From positions 1 through 8,534 of the forward strand of contig JACPXO010000083.1 of the NCBI GenBank assembly GCA_016196505.1: DNA of 8,534 bases, read 5' to 3'. Below are positions 7,054-8,534 of this stretch, in pieces. Each line of letters opens with the position of its first letter. Positions within the stretch are counted from its first letter, which is position 1. The notes under the pieces are model-generated. The model saw only the letters and a program-made list of their open reading frames with translations, had not been told where the DNA came from and did no database searches. A program made the translations under genes and the position numbers. The DNA is from Candidatus Omnitrophota bacterium (GTDB lineage: Bacteria > Omnitrophota > Gorgyraeia > 2-02-FULL-51-18).

Positions 7054-8534
7054 ATGCCTGTAGTTTCTGAGAAAAAATACGACGTCATTGTTGTGGGCGC
7101 CGGCCATGCAGGTTGCGAGGCGGCGCTGGCCGCGGCGCGCATGGGCGCGAAAACTCTCCTGCTCACGATGAATCTGGATTCGGTCGCCCAGATGTCCTGC
7201 AATCCCGCCATCGGAGGCATCGCCAAGGGCCATATCGTGCGCGAGATCGACGCCTTGGGCGGCGAGATGGGCAAAGTCACGGACCGCACCGGCCTCCAGT
7301 TCCGGATGTTGAATCAAAGCAAAGGCCCAGCCGTGTGGGCGCCGCGCGCGCAGTGCGATAAGAAGCTGTACCAACTCGCCATGAAGGAAGTGCTCGAATC
7401 CCAGCCGGATCTCGACCTCAAGCAAGGCGAAGTGCAGGAAATTCTGACCGACGGCGGAGTGGCGACCGGCGTCATCACGAACATTCAGACCGTCTATCAC
7501 GCCCGCGCGGTGATCATCACGACAGGGACCTTTCTCAACGGGCTCATCCACATCGGAGAGGTGACGTTCGGCGGCGGCCGCGCCGGCGACCGCGCGTCTT
7601 ATGGGCTATCGGGATGCCTGGCGAAATTGGGATTCGAGATCAAGCGGCTCAAAACAGGCACTCCCCCACGCCTCAACGCCCAGTCCATCGATTTCTCGAA
7701 ACTTGAACCGCAATATGGCGATGACTCCCCCACGCCTTTTAGTTTTCAGACGGAAAAGATCACCCAGACCCAGCTCCCCTGTTTTCTCACCTACACGAAC
7801 GAGAAGACGCATCGCATCATCCGTGAAAATCTGCACCGCTCTCCCCTCTATTCCGGAAAAATTCAAGGCCGCGGCCCGCGCTACTGCCCTTCGATAGAAG
7901 ACAAGGTCAATCGCTTTGCGGACAAAGAACGGCATCAAATTTTTCTCGAACCGGAAGGCCGAATGACGCGGGAAATTTACGTGAACGGTTTATCTACAAG
8001 TTTTCCACAGGATGTTCAGATAAATATAGTAAGAAGTATACAAGGACTTGAAAAAGCTGAGCTTATGAGATTTGGATATGCTATAGAGTATGATTTCTGC
8101 CCCCCTACCCAAGTGAAGGCCACTCTGGAAGCAAAAAAAATTGAGAATTTGTACCTCGCCGGCCAGATCAATGGAACCTCGGGTTACGAAGAAGCCGCCT
8201 GCCAGGGCCTCATGGCCGGCATAAATGCCGTCTTGAAGATACGCTCCAAAAAGCCGTTCGTGCTCAAAAGATCCGACGCCTACATAGGAGTTCTCATCGA
8301 TGATCTAGTGACCAACGGTACTGAAGAACCTTACCGCATGTTTACCTCGCGCGCGGAGCATCGGTTGCTTCTCAGGCACGACAACGCGGACAAACGGCTT
8401 TTGGCTTACGGTCATGAACTCGGGCTCGTCACTCAAGATCAGTACAAGAAATTTGCCAAAAAGCAGGCGGAAATTGAAAGCTGGGTAGAGAAGCTCAAAC
8501 AAAAAAGATTTCAGCAAGTCCCTATGGATCAATA
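7054..8534 (+). CDS. mnmG: tRNA uridine-5-carboxymethylaminomethyl modification enzyme MnmG (cut by window edge)
   Basis: MnmG (GidA) is an FAD- and folate-dependent enzyme that works with MnmE to modify the wobble uridine (U34) of certain tRNAs. The visible 493 of about 620 residues start with the FAD-binding GAGHAG (15-20). [13 protein letters not shown] follows at 48-60 with conserved Cys49, then TTGTFLNG (156-163), GDRASYGL (178-185), KTGTPPRL (200-207) and [10 protein letters not shown] (276-285) with the second conserved Cys278. YVNGLSTS (309-316), [16 protein letters not shown] (367-382) and [16 protein letters not shown] (431-446) complete the family pattern. The ATG at 7054 has only a weak ribosome-binding site. 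mnmE and jag, often just upstream, are not here. Codons in about 7990-8090 are much more AT-rich than in the rest of the gene. Confidence 0.96.
   Translation, partial: MPVVSEKKYDVIVVGAGHAGCEAALAAARMGAKTLLLTMNLDSVAQMSCNPAIGGIAKGHIVREIDALGGEMGKVTDRTGLQFRMLNQSKGPAVWAPRAQCDKKLYQLAMKEVLESQPDLDLKQGEVQEILTDGGVATGVITNIQTVYHARAVIITTGTFLNGLIHIGEVTFGGGRAGDRASYGLSGCLAKLGFEIKRLKTGTPPRLNAQSIDFSKLEPQYGDDSPTPFSFQTEKITQTQLPCFLTYTNEKTHRIIRENLHRSPLYSGKIQGRGPRYCPSIEDKVNRFADKERHQIFLEPEGRMTREIYVNGLSTSFPQDVQINIVRSIQGLEKAELMRFGYAIEYDFCPPTQVKATLEAKKIENLYLAGQINGTSGYEEAACQGLMAGINAVLKIRSKKPFVLKRSDAYIGVLIDDLVTNGTEEPYRMFTSRAEHRLLLRHDNADKRLLAYGHELGLVTQDQYKKFAKKQAEIESWVEKLKQKRFQQVPMDQ
7990..8009 (+). promoter_or_regulatory. 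Two near-consensus DnaA-box sequences inside mnmG
   Basis: TTATCTACA (7990-7998) and TTTTCCACA (8001-8009) each differ from the consensus at one base. They have the same orientation and two-base spacing as the pair at 4554-4573 in the origin. They encode the conserved LSTSFPQ segment of MnmG, so coding constraint may explain much of the match. Confidence 0.25.

Overview
This window is the chromosomal replication-origin neighbourhood of a bacterium. Two gene blocks diverge from the spacer at about 4440-4751. The leftward block reads dnaA, dnaN, a DUF721/DciA gene, gyrB (cut by the window's left edge). The rightward block reads rpmH, rnpA, yidD, yidC, mnmG (cut by the right edge). YidC is the long Gram-negative type with a large periplasmic domain, so the cell probably has an outer membrane. 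The helicase-loader candidate DciA suggests DnaC-independent helicase loading. Coding GC is roughly 50-57%. The lineage cannot be fixed from this sequence; an uncultured Gram-negative phylum outside the Proteobacteria is my guess.

Left block, minus strand (1-4439): dnaA starts with GTG inside a perfect DnaA box. A 165-bp spacer with three perfect DnaA boxes separates dnaA from dnaN. dnaN, dciA and gyrB are packed with a 1-nt gap and then a 1-nt overlap, so they are almost certainly co-translated. recF, which commonly sits between dnaN and gyrB, is absent.

Origin (about 2965-4573): perfect TTATCCACA-type boxes lie on both sides of dnaA, giving a bipartite origin like that of Bacillus. The bases just upstream of dnaA (4441-4560) are only 20% GC and are the likely unwinding element. 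Two back-to-back promoters, each with an extended -10, drive dnaA leftward and rpmH rightward; their -35 boxes are 21 bp apart.

Right block, plus strand (4752-8534): rpmH (ribosomal protein L34), rnpA (RNase P protein, unusually short at its N-terminus), yidD and yidC (membrane insertion) and mnmG (tRNA wobble-uridine modification). jag and mnmE, often found between yidC and mnmG, are missing; mnmG follows yidC after 25 nt.

Points that stand out: the N-terminally truncated RnpA; an Asn where YidC usually has its positively charged groove residue; a possible RNA switch at the yidD/yidC junction; a leader ORF overlapping the dnaA start; and AT-rich islands inside yidC and mnmG that coincide with DnaA-box sequences. 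I found no mobile element, CRISPR array, tRNA or rRNA, and no clearly new multi-gene system.
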